Shown one piece after another: positions 12,201-24,047 of a DNA stretch of 64,000 nt; position 1 is the first letter of the stretch; each line of letters begins with the position of its first letter. Origin of the DNA: Leptobrachium leishanense (lineage: Eukaryota; Chordata; Amphibia; Anura; Megophryidae); NCBI GenBank assembly GCA_009667805.1, contig RXON01001665.1, positions 1 to 64,000 of the forward strand, written 5' to 3'. The notes under the pieces are model-generated. The model saw nothing but the letters and a program-made list of their open reading frames with translations, had not been told where the DNA came from and made no database searches. The position numbers and the translations under genes are program-made.

Positions 12201-15200
12201 TATCACTGCATCCTATGTCAAATTTGGGGAAGGGTGTACACGCAATTATGTTATTATCAATATCCAAACTATTTAACCCCCAGATCAATCTGGTTTTTGT
12301 TGAATTCATTCAACTACAACTGCCCTTAAAAGTTTGCAATGATAACCAAGCTGGCATGGAACAAGGAAACCAAACTTCCTTGATTTTGCCAAGGCCTTTG
12401 ACAGACCATGGCATCTCATTACAAAAATTCCAACTCCGGTATTGGTGATTGCAATATGTGTCCATTTCTGACAGTGCTTCCCTCCGCCTCCCAGCCACTT
12501 GTGTACCCCAAGGCTCGATACTCGATCAACTGCCATTCACGATATTCATAAAGGATCTGCCCAATGTCTGCAAAGCCTCAACTGTACAGACACTAATCTA
12601 TACCAGCAAACCAAATCTAATGCAGCAAGAACAATTCACAGGTGGTAGAAAAGGGGATTGCAGATAATGGTTACAATGCTATTTGGAATAGTACATAAAT
12701 TGCAAGCTCCCCATCTATGTCAGGACAAAATCAAATGGCATGCTGACCAGTCAGTTCAAATATCTGGGTATGTGGTTAGACCCAAAATCTATCCTGTGGC
12801 CCCCCACATCAAAAAACCCTTGTCTAAACTTTACCCTAAACTAGGAGCCCTGTACAGAAACAAATCCTACCGCAGCCCCACGGTAAGAAAGCAGATTGTA
12901 TTCAATAGCCAGCATAAGCATTTGTTGTACAGAGATTTAGTGTATGCAGCTGTCCCACAAACACACCTTCAAAAACTTCCATTGTAGCACAAAGCTGCAG
13001 AAGGAGTTTATACAAGGTAACTTACCATGTCACAATGGTGGGTCATGTAATGAACTAAACTGGCTGACGCTGAAATCTAGATGTACCTTTCCAACCTGGT
13101 GTTTAAGAGCTTTTCTGGGAAGCTACATCCTACCTGAACAGACTGCTTCCCTCAGCCTAAAACGTCCGATCCAGGACCAGCTCCTTACTTGCAGTACCAC
13201 AACACAAGAAAGCAGCTTGATCCTTTTCCTATAGAGCACCGCAAATATGGAATAACCTCCCAGACGCCATCAAATCTCCCCAGTCTAAAGTCACTTAGAT
13301 CTCTATTACCATACATGTTTACAGGTGCATTTTGTGTCAAGGTAACAGTGAATATATTTCCTACATATTTACTGTACAAATTTTAACTAAGAAAAAAATA
13401 TATTTTCCTTGTGTCTTAGGAGGGGATTTTATGAATAATATTTGTAAAGTATTTTACCAGGAAGGATACATTGAGATCTCTTGTTTAAGCATGTCCTGGG
13501 TTCAAGAACATTAAAATTTCACAGTCGTTCCAGAAATACAAATATGACCATGTATAAAACACTGACCTTGCTCCCAGTGTGGGAAGTTAAAAGGTGAGCA
13601 ATGACAGTGGTATTGCTCATTTTATACATGACAAATTGACAATGCCATCGCCAAATTACTTTTGCTTTCGATTTTACATAGTCACGTTTGGTATCAACAC
13701 AAAGGCCAGACGCTGACTTGTCCAATGACACCTCACTTGACCTTGAGGTATAAAGATTAGTGAGCAGGTGTCCAAAAGACCCCAGTGCTCTTCGCTGCAG
13801 TGTGAGGTTTAGGTTTTTGATGTAACAATTCATAAAAATGGATTGTGCCATCACCTCCACACTTGGTGACATGATAAGTGTCATGCTGAGTTAGTGCAGC
13901 AGCGATAAATATTGCCAGGTTAATGAAATTTCATTTTTATCTTTTGTTACATTAAACCTGGTCATGTTTGGCATCCTCAGAAAGGCCATGTTCTGGCCTT
14001 TCCGGTGATACCTCACATGACCCTGTAGCTTCTATGAAGTAGGAGATACATGGGCCCAAATGCTTATACTTTCTCTGGGCCATAAAGCTGCTGCTCCATC
14101 AGCCCCTATGTTAAATCAGCCCTATGGCCACCCTAGCGTTAAATACTACCTGATCGTAAAGAGACCAGCAAGCACAATGCAAGAGCAGTTCCTGCAACAA
14201 CAATGCAAGTCCTTAAGTACAATGTATTGATAAACTGCTCATTCACAGCAGCCTATGCTCACCTTCAGTTTTTTGTTCCACCCAGGCATTAATTTCTTTC
14301 CTGCATTCTTCAGCATTTGTACAAAAGTCTACTGACTGTAAATCCGCAAGGTAGTACCTCATAGTTGACCCTAGAAACTCCTAATGAAGAGATCAGAGGT
14401 TATAAAAAATAAATTAAAAAAAACCAAAAACACAATTCATTGAAGATGTATCATTTAAAGACATACGGCAAGAAAGGTGAAGGATTTCTCTCCATAGAGC
14501 CGGTTAGCTGTCCGCAAGATGTAATCCGTGTCCGGCTTGTTGATAGCAGAAATCAGTGCCTGGAAATCTGTATGTAGGTCCTTTGCCTTTTCAAACTGAA
14601 GCACCTAGTTTTTTTTAGTAAGGAATACACTAGAATTATTGTAATAAAACCAATTGGGAGTTAACTAAACAAACTCCCAAACACGGGCTCAGGAATTCAC
14701 GCAAACTGGACTGGTTAGTTCATTGATGCAAATATTTAGGTTTGCTCTGATAAAGTAAAAACAGAACATATAATCCAGAAGTTCTAGCAGTTTACAAGCA
14801 CCTTAAAAAGACCCAAGTACTCGGTTAGTTGTGCAATGCACTAGAAAATTTCATATATTAAACTTCATAAAAAACATTTAGTCCCCCATTTGGCTACCAC
14901 TGCATTCACCAAGTGAGGGTTGAATATTCAGGCATTTCATTGCTCAAGGGCCCTGGTCGGTGGCCCACTGCCACCCTTCCCTGTGTGATGCCTCCTGTGG
15001 CTGATATAGGTGAAGAGTGAATCATGCAGGAAAGGATGGCAGTGGGCCTCAAGGTTCTGCCTGATAGATGAAGGACGTGGCTGATGGGTGCATTACGTCA
15101 GCTTCGTCACAGATAGCGACCAGGCAGGAGGTATGAGAACAAGCTCCCATGTTTCCCCAGTGAGCAAAACTGCAGCACAAAGCACTTTCCCTGACCCACT

Positions 15201-17409
15201 CAGCTCTGTATGCCTAGCGAGAGTGGCTGTCTGAGCTGAACCTGGGGCCAAACGCTTCTTCCTCTACCTGTATAGTACACATGGAGAATGGTGTTTTGCA
15301 GGGTTATAAAACTGCCATCTGCATAGATGGGATTTATAATGGGAAGGGGAAAAAACCACCCCCTTTATCCAGAGAGTCTGCCAGGGATATGACCAGCACT
15401 AATTGGCCAATAGCCCTTCCTGCATTTGCAATGCAAGCCATCCATACCGCTGAGCAGCAGACCTGAAGTGTGTCAATGGAGACCTGGAGTTGAGATGGGG
15501 TAAGTGGAACCCCCTCCCCTCATTTTTAGATAATGAGTTGACTAACTTCGATAACCAGGTCAGTATCACCCTGTATTGATTTTTATTATTCTTCACTGCT
15601 GGTTTAACAATATGACGGGTGACCCTGCTCAAGAAACTACAATCTAAGGATGAGTGGAGTTCAGCGACGTGAGGTTTAATTGCAGCGAATGAGAAGTAAT
15701 GGGAGTTAGATCAGGAAAGGGGCAATGGGGATTATGGCAGTGAGCCGAATGGCTTCTCCGAAATAATGTGCATTTAGAGATATTTTGAAAAAAGTTTGAG
15801 GCAGAGTTAAATGTTGCAAAGGAGGGAGCCTACATATGATAACAGATCATTGGCAAATCACAGCGACTGGGATTGAACATTCACCTGCAATGTGTTCATG
15901 TAAACACTCTAGGTACCAATTCATAGAATGTCATAGATAGTACAAGGACAAAATATGCTAACACAGCCAAAACGATCTGTTAATGAGATACAGGGAATGT
16001 AATTGACCGATGAGACCAGCAAATGTCAGTAATATATTTTCTCTGAGTTGTTTACTCCTGAGGGCCATGGAGCAAGCCAACATCGTAAGGAACCATGCAG
16101 CAAGCCCAAGAGTGCACCACGAGGTAGGCCTCAGGACAAGAAGCGCCAACTCCACCACGTGCTCCTTGTACACCAATTCTCTGACAGAAATCAGTGAAAG
16201 TGTTCACAGTACAGCAATCCATAGAATACGTAAACATCTCAGTGCAAGTGTGATTATTGGCGTCATTATCCAAAGTTCTATTCTAGACATAAAACACGCT
16301 TATGGGCTGTGTGTGAAAAGCACTGCCCTGCAGTATGTATGAATGTAACAATTAGTGGGGTCTCAAAACACCATTATACATGTCTCTCCTGTAAGATGTC
16401 GTTGCAGGACAGCACAGTACCTGTAACAAAGAAATTTGTATCCAGGAAAACAAGTCAGACCTGGCATGTAGATGAATGGTGCCAAAACAGGACTGTAGTG
16501 TACATGTGTTTTCTATGGAGTATATTCAATCCCTATGTGCTCGTGTTCAATGAGCAGCAGATTGCACAACATTTGGAAAGCTGGGGATGCATCAGGGTAG
16601 GTCAGCCTGGAGATATATCAAGTATATGACAATCTGTACTAAACATCACCCCCCAAAAAGTATACAGTATGCAGAATGAAGTATTGAGCATTTTTTATTT
16701 TGTCATTGACAAGCCCATAACTGAATTGTCAATAGCTCTGCTGCTGCCTTACCCTCCTACCAGCAGGGGGCGATTGCTGGGTCTCAGCCACAGGGACTAA
16801 TTTGTGCCATATGGATGTCTCAGTGGTTTAGTAATTCTGATTTAGTGTGTCCAGAATAAAAAAAAAAATCTGTTTCAGGTAGGCAGAAAACCATCCAAGG
16901 ATGGCAGATTAATGGGAAATCGCTAAAATACAGTTTTACCCATGTAAAGGATCTGGAAACCCAACAGAAACATAATAGCATTGTAAATTATTCAGGAGCC
17001 AGAGGGGAGATTTAGAGAGCCCGTGGCAACTCCAGAACCTACATTGTTGTGTCACAAATTGCCCTTCTGCAAGCGTTGTGCATTTAACCCCTGGAGGTGC
17101 CATTAGCATAGACGTAGCAATACAAGTGCCGCTGCATGTGTGGGACCCTTTCACTACCATGGTGTCGATAAAGTTAACCCCTTGAAGTGCCACCATTAAC
17201 TAGATCAATTCCCACTCTGGGATTAACCATGTCACTGCCAGAGTGTCAAACACAACCAATAAAACACCATCACCAGAAACATCTGCATAGATGCAAACGA
17301 TTACCGACGGTGAGGTGATGAAGTTGCCGGGCATAGGATTACTGACACATGTTTGGAGGGAATGTGGCTTCCGATGCCAAAATACAGGTGATGTATGAAT
17401 TTAAAGCAC

Positions 17410-17440
<31 letters not shown>

Positions 17441-18187
17441 AATACTGGGAAATGTTATGAGAGTCAGTCGGTTATATTCAATGTGGTCCACCTGGATAAA
17501 CCGCTTGTATAATGGATCCACTACAGCCACATGTCACCAACACGGCTAAAGAATGAAGCAGGCTGAGACTGGCAGAGCTGTAGAGGCATTATGTTAAAGA
17601 ATCCAGTAGCCAGAGTCTGTTTACTGTATATAATAATGTCCTGGACAACCTCAGATTTAAAGTGACAAAGGGTGTCATCCAGAGGTTATATTATGATGCC
17701 GGATAGATTTGTTTAGTTCCAGATGTGGTTGTAACAATTGTTTATTAAAGAATGTATTATGATTTTAGGTTAGCAATAGGTTTACTCCGTGTGGGGTAAA
17801 GTAATGCTTGAAGCAGCCATTGAATGCAGAGGAGAGAAGCAGCGCATCCAGAATAAAAACGTGAGTTATTTGTCTTTCAGAATGAAAAAAAAAAATGTAT
17901 TAAAACAAGCGCCGTCTGTTGATTCCACAATTGCAACATACTTAAATGGTGTGTTTTTCTTCTGAGCCAAAAACAACAACTTAAAACGTGTTTCCAGGTG
18001 TACCTTAAGGTCAATGACATACCTGAGACATCTGGGCAGCAGTGTTGCCTTTGGTACCGAGATAGACCATGGCAAGTGCTGAAGACACACTAAACGGAGA
18101 GAAGAAGATGTTGCACTCATTATCCTCACTTAACCTTCGGAAAAGATTGAGGGCGAAGCTGCCATTTGATGCAGAAAGGGAATCCAT
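5815..18187 (-). CDS. SERPINB6-like: Clade B serpin (SERPINB6/B1-like), copy A, 6 coding exons
   Basis: The protein is an intracellular serine-protease inhibitor of the ovalbumin-type (clade B) serpin family. The coding exons, in order, are 18187-18023, 14604-14467, 14380-14263, 11144-11002, 9363-9196 and 6213-5815. Together they give 376 residues, the usual clade B length, with no signal peptide. All introns are GT-AG. Exon sizes (138, 118, 143, 168 bp) and phases match the seven-exon clade B plan with a non-coding first exon and no extra CD-loop exon. Visible hallmarks are NIFFSPFS (26-33), [13 protein letters not shown] (158-170), the hinge [11 protein letters not shown] (327-337) and HPFLFF (353-358). 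The alanine-rich hinge predicts an inhibitory serpin. Counting from P17, the predicted P1 is Glu343 and P1' Ser344. The start is chosen by family alignment and a strong AAACATGG context. Paralog identity (B6 versus B1) is uncertain. Confidence 0.93.
7751..7906. mobile_element. Short foldback MITE (CAGGGTTAT family), copy A intron 6
   Basis: The arms GAGAGGTGAAAAGCAGGAGA and the inverted TCTGCTTTTCACCTCTGAATAACCCTG enclose a GCCAGGTCAAAAATAGCC / TATTTTGACCTAAAATT palindrome. The right end has the family terminus; the left end has lost it. Confidence 0.7.
8064..8432. mobile_element. MITE with about 40-bp inverted ends, copy A intron 6
   Basis: The left end AGAAGGTAGAGGGTAATCCT and about 20 further bases are repeated, inverted, at the right end. 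The interior carries the motif GCATTTTGTCAAAAGGCTTC, a form of the 'GATGAAGC...CGAAACGC' hairpin text that is widespread in amphibian repeats. No coding capacity is seen. Confidence 0.75.
9196..9363 (-). CDS. SERPINB6-like: Serpin copy A exon 6
   Basis: 168 bp, residues 189-244. It starts [15 protein letters not shown] and contains [18 protein letters not shown] (strands 2B/3B). Acceptor TTCTAG, donor AAG/GTAAAA. Copy B lacks one lysine codon in the VKK stretch. Confidence 0.92.
10329..10742. mobile_element. MITE, GGCTAGGGTCAGAC family, copy A intron 5
   Basis: It begins GGCTAGGGTCAGACGAAAGC and ends with the inverted GTCTGACCCTAGCC. It is flanked by TAA direct repeats (10326-10328 and 10743-10745). 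The interior is CpG-rich with ACGTC/GACGT motifs like the relative at 1477-1916. It lies in the intron between exons 5 and 6. Confidence 0.8.
11002..11144 (-). CDS. SERPINB6-like: Serpin copy A exon 5
   Basis: 143 bp, the classic clade B size. It completes residue 141 and runs to 188: the [17 protein letters not shown] segment followed by [13 protein letters not shown], a strongly conserved serpin block (strand 3A). Acceptor ATGCAG, donor AAG/GTACAT. Residue 178 is Ala here and Val in copy B. Confidence 0.92.
12130..13300 (+). pseudogene. Degenerate L2/Rex1/CR1-like LINE reverse transcriptase, copy A intron 4
   Basis: Across several frames one can read, in order, VPIHKRGDN, a [12 protein letters not shown] block, [20 protein letters not shown] with LIYTSKPN (the position of the YADD box, which is lost), and a tail [20 protein letters not shown]. 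This is the palm-to-thumb order of a non-LTR retrotransposon reverse transcriptase. Multiple stops and shifts make it dead. It lies in the intron between exons 4 and 5, on the strand opposite to the serpin. Confidence 0.75.
14263..14380 (-). CDS. SERPINB6-like: Serpin copy A exon 4
   Basis: 118 bp, the classic clade B size. It encodes residues 102-140 plus the first base of 141, with [20 protein letters not shown] (helix E/F region, INxWV motif). Acceptor CATTAG, donor AAG/GTGAGC. Residue 123 is Asn here and Lys in copy B. Confidence 0.92.
14467..14604 (-). CDS. SERPINB6-like: Serpin copy A exon 3
   Basis: 138 bp, residues 56-101. It begins [17 protein letters not shown] and includes [15 protein letters not shown], the conserved ANRLYGEK helix D region. 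Acceptor CTAG, donor GCC/GTATGT; phase 0 at both ends. The following intron is only 86 bp. Confidence 0.92.
14962..15048. repeat. Short hairpin in intron 2, copy A
   Basis: GGCCCACTGCCACCCTTCCC is matched, inverted, by a CAGGAAAGGATGGCAGTGGGCC segment, leaving a loop of roughly 45 bases. It recurs in copy B near 58044-58130. No function is assigned. Confidence 0.6.
16760..16772 (+). promoter_or_regulatory. Candidate CTCF site in intron 2, copy A
   Basis: CCAGCAGGGGGCG closely resembles the core of the vertebrate CTCF motif. It lies between exons 2 and 3. A single core match is weak evidence of occupancy. Confidence 0.35.
17410..17437 (+). repeat. A28 homopolymer, copy A
   Basis: An uninterrupted run of 28 A. 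The equivalent run at 60500-60527 in copy B has the same length. Confidence 0.95.
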
Positions 18188-18197
18188 GTTTATAAAC
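18023..18197 (-). CDS. SERPINB6-like: Serpin copy A exon 2 (start codon exon)
   Basis: The acceptor CTTTGCAG ends at 18198, and ten untranslated bases precede the ATG at 18187-18185. The coding part is residues 1-55 ([13 protein letters not shown]... to AQMSQ), covering helix A and strand 6B with NIFFSPFS. The donor is CAG/GTATGT. The exon ends in phase 0, as in other clade B serpins. Confidence 0.93.
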
Positions 18198-20098
18198 CTG
18201 CAAAGAAACAATATTTTATGAATGGCTGCTGTAGAGGTTCATTTGTACGTGATAGTTCAAAGCACTAACCACGAGCGCAAATGTTGCGAGCCTTTATAGA
18301 ATACACAAACGTTCATTAGATATAGCATCCCTCTGTAACCCAAATGAAAAGATCTGCTAAAGTCAGCCTCCACTAGTCCAATCACTGAACCCCTTGCTTG
18401 GCATCACCTTTACACCCAGACATCAGCCCAAAGCATCACTCAAAAACCAGTCTAAACATGGCCAAGGCTGGCAATCTGACGGACGTATTAGGTTGAGTGC
18501 ACACATTTATATTGAACCTCCCCACAGTACAGGTCCCAGGAGAAAAGCCCAAATATCCGAGAGATACATGACATTAAATTTATTACTCTATTGCGAGTAC
18601 CTGAAAAAAAAGTAAAAATCAGTACTCTTGCTCAAAAGCGTGGCATCATGCATCTAGTTATAAAATACCCTTTTTAAGGCCACATCCGATAAAAGAAACT
18701 GGAACCCCAAATCCGTCACAATAGATCAACTCTGTTGAAAGACAGAACTGCCATTGTCTCCAAGACAAGCTATGAAGCCAATCATAAAAGCACCACACCA
18801 TCCACAAGGTCTTCAAGTTTCATTACCATTAGTCACAGGGATGAAAGGGGGGGGGGGGGAGAGAGAAAACCCCCAGTCACCCGACTCCTGGAACATGCAG
18901 GTTTTTCCTTTACATTTGGTCCTGCTACTTGCCTGCTAAGCACTCGCGCTCTAAACGCCAAGTACTTCCGGTATACTGAAGGCCCCAGCACTGTTTGGAT
19001 GTGCATGGAGCATCCTGGGAATTCCCATCCCCCATAGCAGGGGATGCTCCACGTCTGGCCTGTTGTGACCCTGCTCGACGCTGAACTGGCTCCAAGCAGG
19101 GGCTTCAGCCACAGAGGACTGACATGTCAACCCAGCCCTTGCTGTGGGATTGCCCCCCAACATCATTGCACATGATTACATCAAACAGTTATTCCCCCTG
19201 CCTGGCAGGGGAATCCCATTGGAGATGCAGGGGTCCTTTGTACCCGTATGTCCTGCAAGGCCAATTGAGGCATCGTTAGAAAGGCCAGGGTCTGTCCTTT
19301 CCTAGAATATCCAACATGGAAATAAAGGTCTGCTTTTTGTTCTAAAAGCAACAGCATCCATCCCCTTTTAAAAAAGGCAACAATGATGTTGCACTCTTTA
19401 ATATTGAATATCAAAATACTCGTTATTTTAAAAAAATAATTTAATATACGTGCAGAAAAAAAAAAAGTCTCATCTGCGCTCAATCCCTGTAAGCGGCATG
19501 AGTTTGTGGTTTTGTTTAGAAAGCAGCTCTTGGTTTCATTAGGTAGGACTCACCTGACCAGAGGTGACGTGGCTGGTGAGCTTACACTTCAATGGCCATT
19601 TAAAGTGAACTAGAACCTCTCAGTTTTGTTTCGCGTGGAATTTGGTGAGCGCAGATGACAATCTTTGTTACAATTTTAATAAACTAGGATATAATCATTT
19701 AATAAATTGCATTATTGTTTGAGATTTATCTCTGAGCTCTGTTACGCTCATACAGCGCATATTACGGAGATCTGTAATGTGTGGGAAAACTGCAATGCAA
19801 AAAGTGTTCTAGTTAAACTAAATAGTTTGTGAGGTGTTTGATTAATGTGTTTTCTATGTGGTCAAGGAGTGACGTAATGCCATTTTGTTTAATCATTTCT
19901 TAGCCAGACAAGTAGATGGGGCTTCCACTTTAGTCCATTGGACAGTTCGATTTAAAGATTTCTACACTGCTGATGCAGAGAATATTTACAAAGTCAAATG
20001 GATACTGTAACATAAAGCTCACATTCTTTTGGCCTCAATTGAGCAGATGCTGCTGACAGCATCTGCCCAGTTCCTTTAGGTAATGTCACTTCACTCAC

Positions 20099-20345
20099 CT
20101 TTTGTCCCGCTGTGCGCACAGCACCTGCTCTACAGCTCAGAAGCTTCAGAATCTGGACGACCCTATAGCTTTGCTACACACATTGCGTGATACAGGATCT
20201 ACATTGCGCATCGCTTGGGACTTGTGCAGGTCAAGTACGTGAGTTCTGTAACGCGGCGCCTGTGCAAAATTATGATCGAGCTGCGTGTGAATGCGCAGAA
20301 CTGATACATGGGCTGCCCCTTTGAGAAGGTTTGTCATCGCGGGTT
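20099..20345 (-). other. Candidate non-coding first exon of serpin, copy A (proximal)
   Basis: On the minus strand the sequence ends AAAAG/GTGAGTG with the break after 20099, an excellent match to the donor consensus and in the right orientation, 1.9 kb upstream of exon 2. The region 20100-20350 is richer in CpG than its surroundings, and an ATATTTAA stretch near 20370 could serve as a TATA-like element. The 5' limit given is a guess. It is present in both gene copies. Confidence 0.35.
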
Positions 20346-20511
20346 GTCTGAGTGATCAGCGGCTGGGAAATTAAATATCCTGGCTGCCGGTGAGTGCAGT
20401 GGAGGAAACATGTGTTTATGGAGACTAGGCTGGCACACCTCACATCCTTAGGATGTTAAATACTAAAGTGGGCAGGATCAGTAGAAATGTTCCTTTAACT
20501 GAACAGACATA

Positions 20512-21407
20512 CAGGGTTATCCAAAGAGATTCGAAAAGTCACTGCACGTTCGGTGACTTTTCGTTCTCTTAAATTCGGTTCCTTTTGCCGATTGCATTTC
20601 GGTGACCCTGCGGTGTATTCAGCAAGCACCACAGGGTCCCTGAATTGCAGGGAAAAGCTGCCGCACACCTGACGAAAACTAACCGAATGCACGCTGAAAA
20701 CAAGCAAAAACATCTGGATTAACCTTTGAAAAAGCTGAACAGGAGCCGAACATGAGCCGAATCACACAGAGCCGAAGCAGCTGTGACGTAGAGGAGGCAG
20801 TGAATAAATTAGAAAAACCATTTGTATGAATCTGGGAAAATGAAACGCTGTTTGCAAAGAAACTACTGAGCGGAAATGTCTGAAATTTTCACAGGAGGTC
20901 CAGGGAATGATAATAAAGAGGGCTGTTACAAAACAAAATAAGCAAACTGAAAAAAAAAATAAAAAAAAAAACAGACTTAATTTTTTTTAAAAAATTCAGA
21001 AAAATGCTTAAAGTATCCTAAAAAATCTATAAAGAGACTTTTTGCTGCAGAATTTTATAATGAACGGTTTATTAGATATTGAATTAAAACGGGAATATTT
21101 TTAACATTGAAGTCTATGGGATTCTCCTCAATAAATTTGCCGAATTAAACCACCGAATGGCAGGGCATTAGGGGAACCTTTCACTGCTGGTTTGTGTTCT
21201 CTGAATAGCCGAAGCAGTGCTTTTTCATGGGGATTTCACTGCCCTCGAACAGGGACCGAACAGTCACCGTATGTGCAGGCAATTCGACAGGATTTGGCGA
21301 ATTGCCTGCTCTCTGGATAGCCGAATGGCCAGGAAAGGTAACCGAACGCTGATTTTCAGCGTTCGGTTACCTTTCTCAAGCAATTCGAATCTCTTTGGAT
21401 AACCCTG
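20512..21407. mobile_element. 896-bp foldback element, CAGGGTTATCC ends, copy A
   Basis: It begins CAGGGTTATCCAAAGAGATT and ends with the inverted AATCTCTTTGGATAACCCTG. ATA occurs directly on both sides, a possible 3-bp target duplication. The interior has repeated CCGAA/TTCGG words and A-rich runs but no transposase. Its ends resemble those of the 170-180-bp MITEs at 4439 and 24685, suggesting related families. Confidence 0.8.
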
Positions 21408-21438
21408 ATAATCCGTGAGCTGTCATGCAATCATAGAC

Positions 21439-22374
21439 CAGCGGCGTAGCGTGGTTTGTCAGCGCCCGGGGCAGGGCAAGAATGGTGTGCCCCCCAACCT
21501 GTGGACACGGTAACACACCATGATTCCCTGACACCAGTAGAGTATTGACCCCGTTACCCCACAAGCACATGTATTGTATATTAACAAAATACTGATATAA
21601 AAAAAATTAAGCACACATGCCCCCCAAGCTACACCACTGCTACCAGTCACCCTGTTCCAGTATACCCTATCATAGTTCCACTCTCACACTATACCCAGTC
21701 ACCCTCTCCCTCCATGTACCCCCAGTCACTCTCAGTACCCCACGTTTTCCCAGCACCCCCAGTCACTCACTCCCAGCACCCCCAGTCACTCACTCCCAGC
21801 ACCCCCAGTCACTCACTCCCAGCACCCCCAGTCACTCACTCCCAGCACCCCCAGTCACTCACTCCCAGCACCCCCTCACTGTGTGGTGGTCACACTGCTT
21901 TGGTGTCATACAGTGTTGCTTATCTGCGTGGCGTTGCTGGTGGCCAGGGGGGGGGGGGGAGCTGTCCAGGGGGCTTAGTGGAGACCAGATTTTAAATGTG
22001 CTGCAGGGCAGGCACCTCCCTCCCTCCTTCCTGTTCAGTGGCTGCAGGGCTGCCAGCAGCAGGGGGTTGGAACAGGGCTTCAAGGGGGGCTGACAAGCGT
22101 GGCACAGGGTGTTCTGTTGAATAATGCTGTGCTGCTTCATGTGACTCATGTCAGCGTTAAGGAGGAGTCGGAACAGGAACAGAATTTTATGTCCTGGTCC
22201 TCCCTTTTGGACACTGAGTGCTAAGTCACCACCGGCGTGGAAAAACTGGCGGACATCTTGCTGATCCCTGCTAGAAAATATTAGTGGTTCAAATTTCTTT
22301 TGAAATCTTGCGCCCCCTAGGAAAATTGCGCCCGGGGCGACTGCCCCCGAGGCACCCCCCACGCTACGCCACTG
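21439..22374. mobile_element. Non-autonomous hAT element (936 bp)
   Basis: The terminal inverted repeats are CAGCGGCGTAGCGTGG at the left and CCACGCTACGCCACTG at the right. The exact 8-bp direct repeat TCATAGAC flanks it (21431-21438 and 22375-22382). An 8-bp target duplication with a CAGnGGCGTAGC-type end is diagnostic of hAT elements. The interior is GC-rich and holds a 23-bp tandem repeat and poly-G, with no transposase. Confidence 0.9.
21740..21882 (+). repeat. 23-bp minisatellite inside the hAT element
   Basis: About five to six head-to-tail copies of a 23-bp unit built on CAGTCACTCACTCCCAGCAC. The open frames over it are a by-product of the repeat. Confidence 0.85.
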
Positions 22375-22382
22375 TCATAGAC

Positions 22383-24047
22383 CCATACCTGGGGGGGGGG
22401 GGGGGTCACATGACCCATTACAAGTAGTGGCAAGTTTGAGCCTAAATTACACATTAGCACATTCCAGAAAAGGTGTGTGCAGAGTAGATCGAGGCAGAAA
22501 CTAATTGGTGCAGGCCTTGATCAACCTTTTAATACCCATGCATCAGCACAAGAACCTTAAAAGGGTCTCTTTGCTAACCACTGTTGAATTCATCATTTAA
22601 CCCGTTCCAGTTGTGGGGTGTGCCATGACGTCCTTGCTGCGGGTGGGTCTAAACACTGCAATGTGGTATAGTACACTCTGCTGGATCCCTATGCGCAGCC
22701 CAAAGTACATCATTGGCTGCCGCAGGACTGGCTGAAATCAGGCAGTCCTGCAGCAGTCAATAACAGGCCACAGGACATCTTCATAACCTTGGGGTATGCT
22801 CTGCCACCCTGCAGCTTTGAGGACCGCTTTGTGCCAAGAGGTCAAGGAAGTTCCACCTGAAAACTAAATTGCCTACCCCTTTATGTTTGGGATGTATACG
22901 TAGAGTTGCTAGAAGTTAAACACACCGAGGACATAGGTCTTAACTTCCCATTACAAAAAAAACCCACACACGCTGAGGTAATTGCATGAGAAATTAAAAC
23001 ATTTTATTGCCGGGTTCCAGTTACTGGATTTTTCAGACGATGCAACATTTAAAAAGATTTACAGCCCTTATTCTACAATATCTACCAGTTAATGAGGTGG
23101 AGGGAATGTTTAGAGAAGGCAGCAAGGGGTGTATTGTGTGGTGTAGGCTACACAAAATAAGATGGTAGCAAGCGTAAGACTTCGCCATCTCCCTTTGATG
23201 ACATCCCACACAATACATGTGTGTGGCCAACTTAGACTCAATTATATGGCCAAAACCACAGCAAGGACAAGTGTCGTAAAGGGGGGGGGGGGCAGCACAG
23301 CGATAAAAATTAATGCACCCAGTGACAGATATTTAAAACAAGAAAAAAACCTCCACATGGAAGATATCAGCAACATAAAAATACAATAAGGACATTTCAT
23401 TCTTTGGTGGCAGTGACCCTTTAAGGGCTCAGGCTGTGGGGAGTGCCCGCCTTCCACCATCGGGCTGTGACGGTTGTGTGAAGTGGAGGGGTATCCTGTC
23501 CCCACACAGCAACCAAGGGTTTATATTCCCTGCCTGCTGATCACCAGGTCAGATACCAACGTCAGGACACCAGCTTGTCTTGCTCTCCTTCACCCCAAAG
23601 CCATTAGACTGTAAGCTCCTCTGATCAGGCCCAGCTACACCTGCTGTCTCAGCTTCAGGTTTGATTTATTAGTTTAATTCACTTTTATTGTAGAGTGCAG
23701 CCACTTTAAAATGTTTACGAAGTAACAGGCACACCACGAAAACAATGCACATGCAAATGAGGATGAAGCTGATGGGAGCTCCTTAAGCATTTCAATAAAG
23801 GGGGGGGGGGACCCACACACCTTCCTCACCCTAAAATTTAAAAAAAAAAAAAAATGAACAGTTTAAACAAGTCTAGCCGGACACAAACATTGCTTAATAT
23901 TTGACTGTACACGGTTCTCTCGTAGAGAAGTGGCCATTTAATAAACGGTTTTGGGTGAGCCAAGCGGATTTTAAAAGGGAGTCATTGGTTATTCAGAATT
24001 CCCAATTGAAATGAATGGAAGGAGATGGAGTATGGGAGCCAGACTGC

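Larger units (their letters stand above)
1..20886. repeat. Large direct duplication, copy A
   Basis: This stretch realigns with 43153-64000 over its whole length, in the same orientation. The offset is 43152 at the left edge and 43114 at the right edge, changing by small indels. It contains a complete serpin coding region, the same MITEs, LINE fragments and homopolymer tracts as copy B. Both window edges cut the repeat, so its true ends are not visible: copy A continues left of base 1 and copy B continues right of 64000. No run of N separates the copies. Differences are sparse substitutions, small indels and one micro-inversion; I did not compute percent identity. It may be a true tandem duplication or a false duplication from unmerged haplotypes. 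Confidence 0.97.

Noticed and set aside
21617..22362. Proline- and serine-rich frames of 158 and 167 codons
   Set aside because: They fall wholly inside the non-autonomous hAT at 21439-22374 and are driven by its 23-bp tandem repeat and G/C homopolymers.
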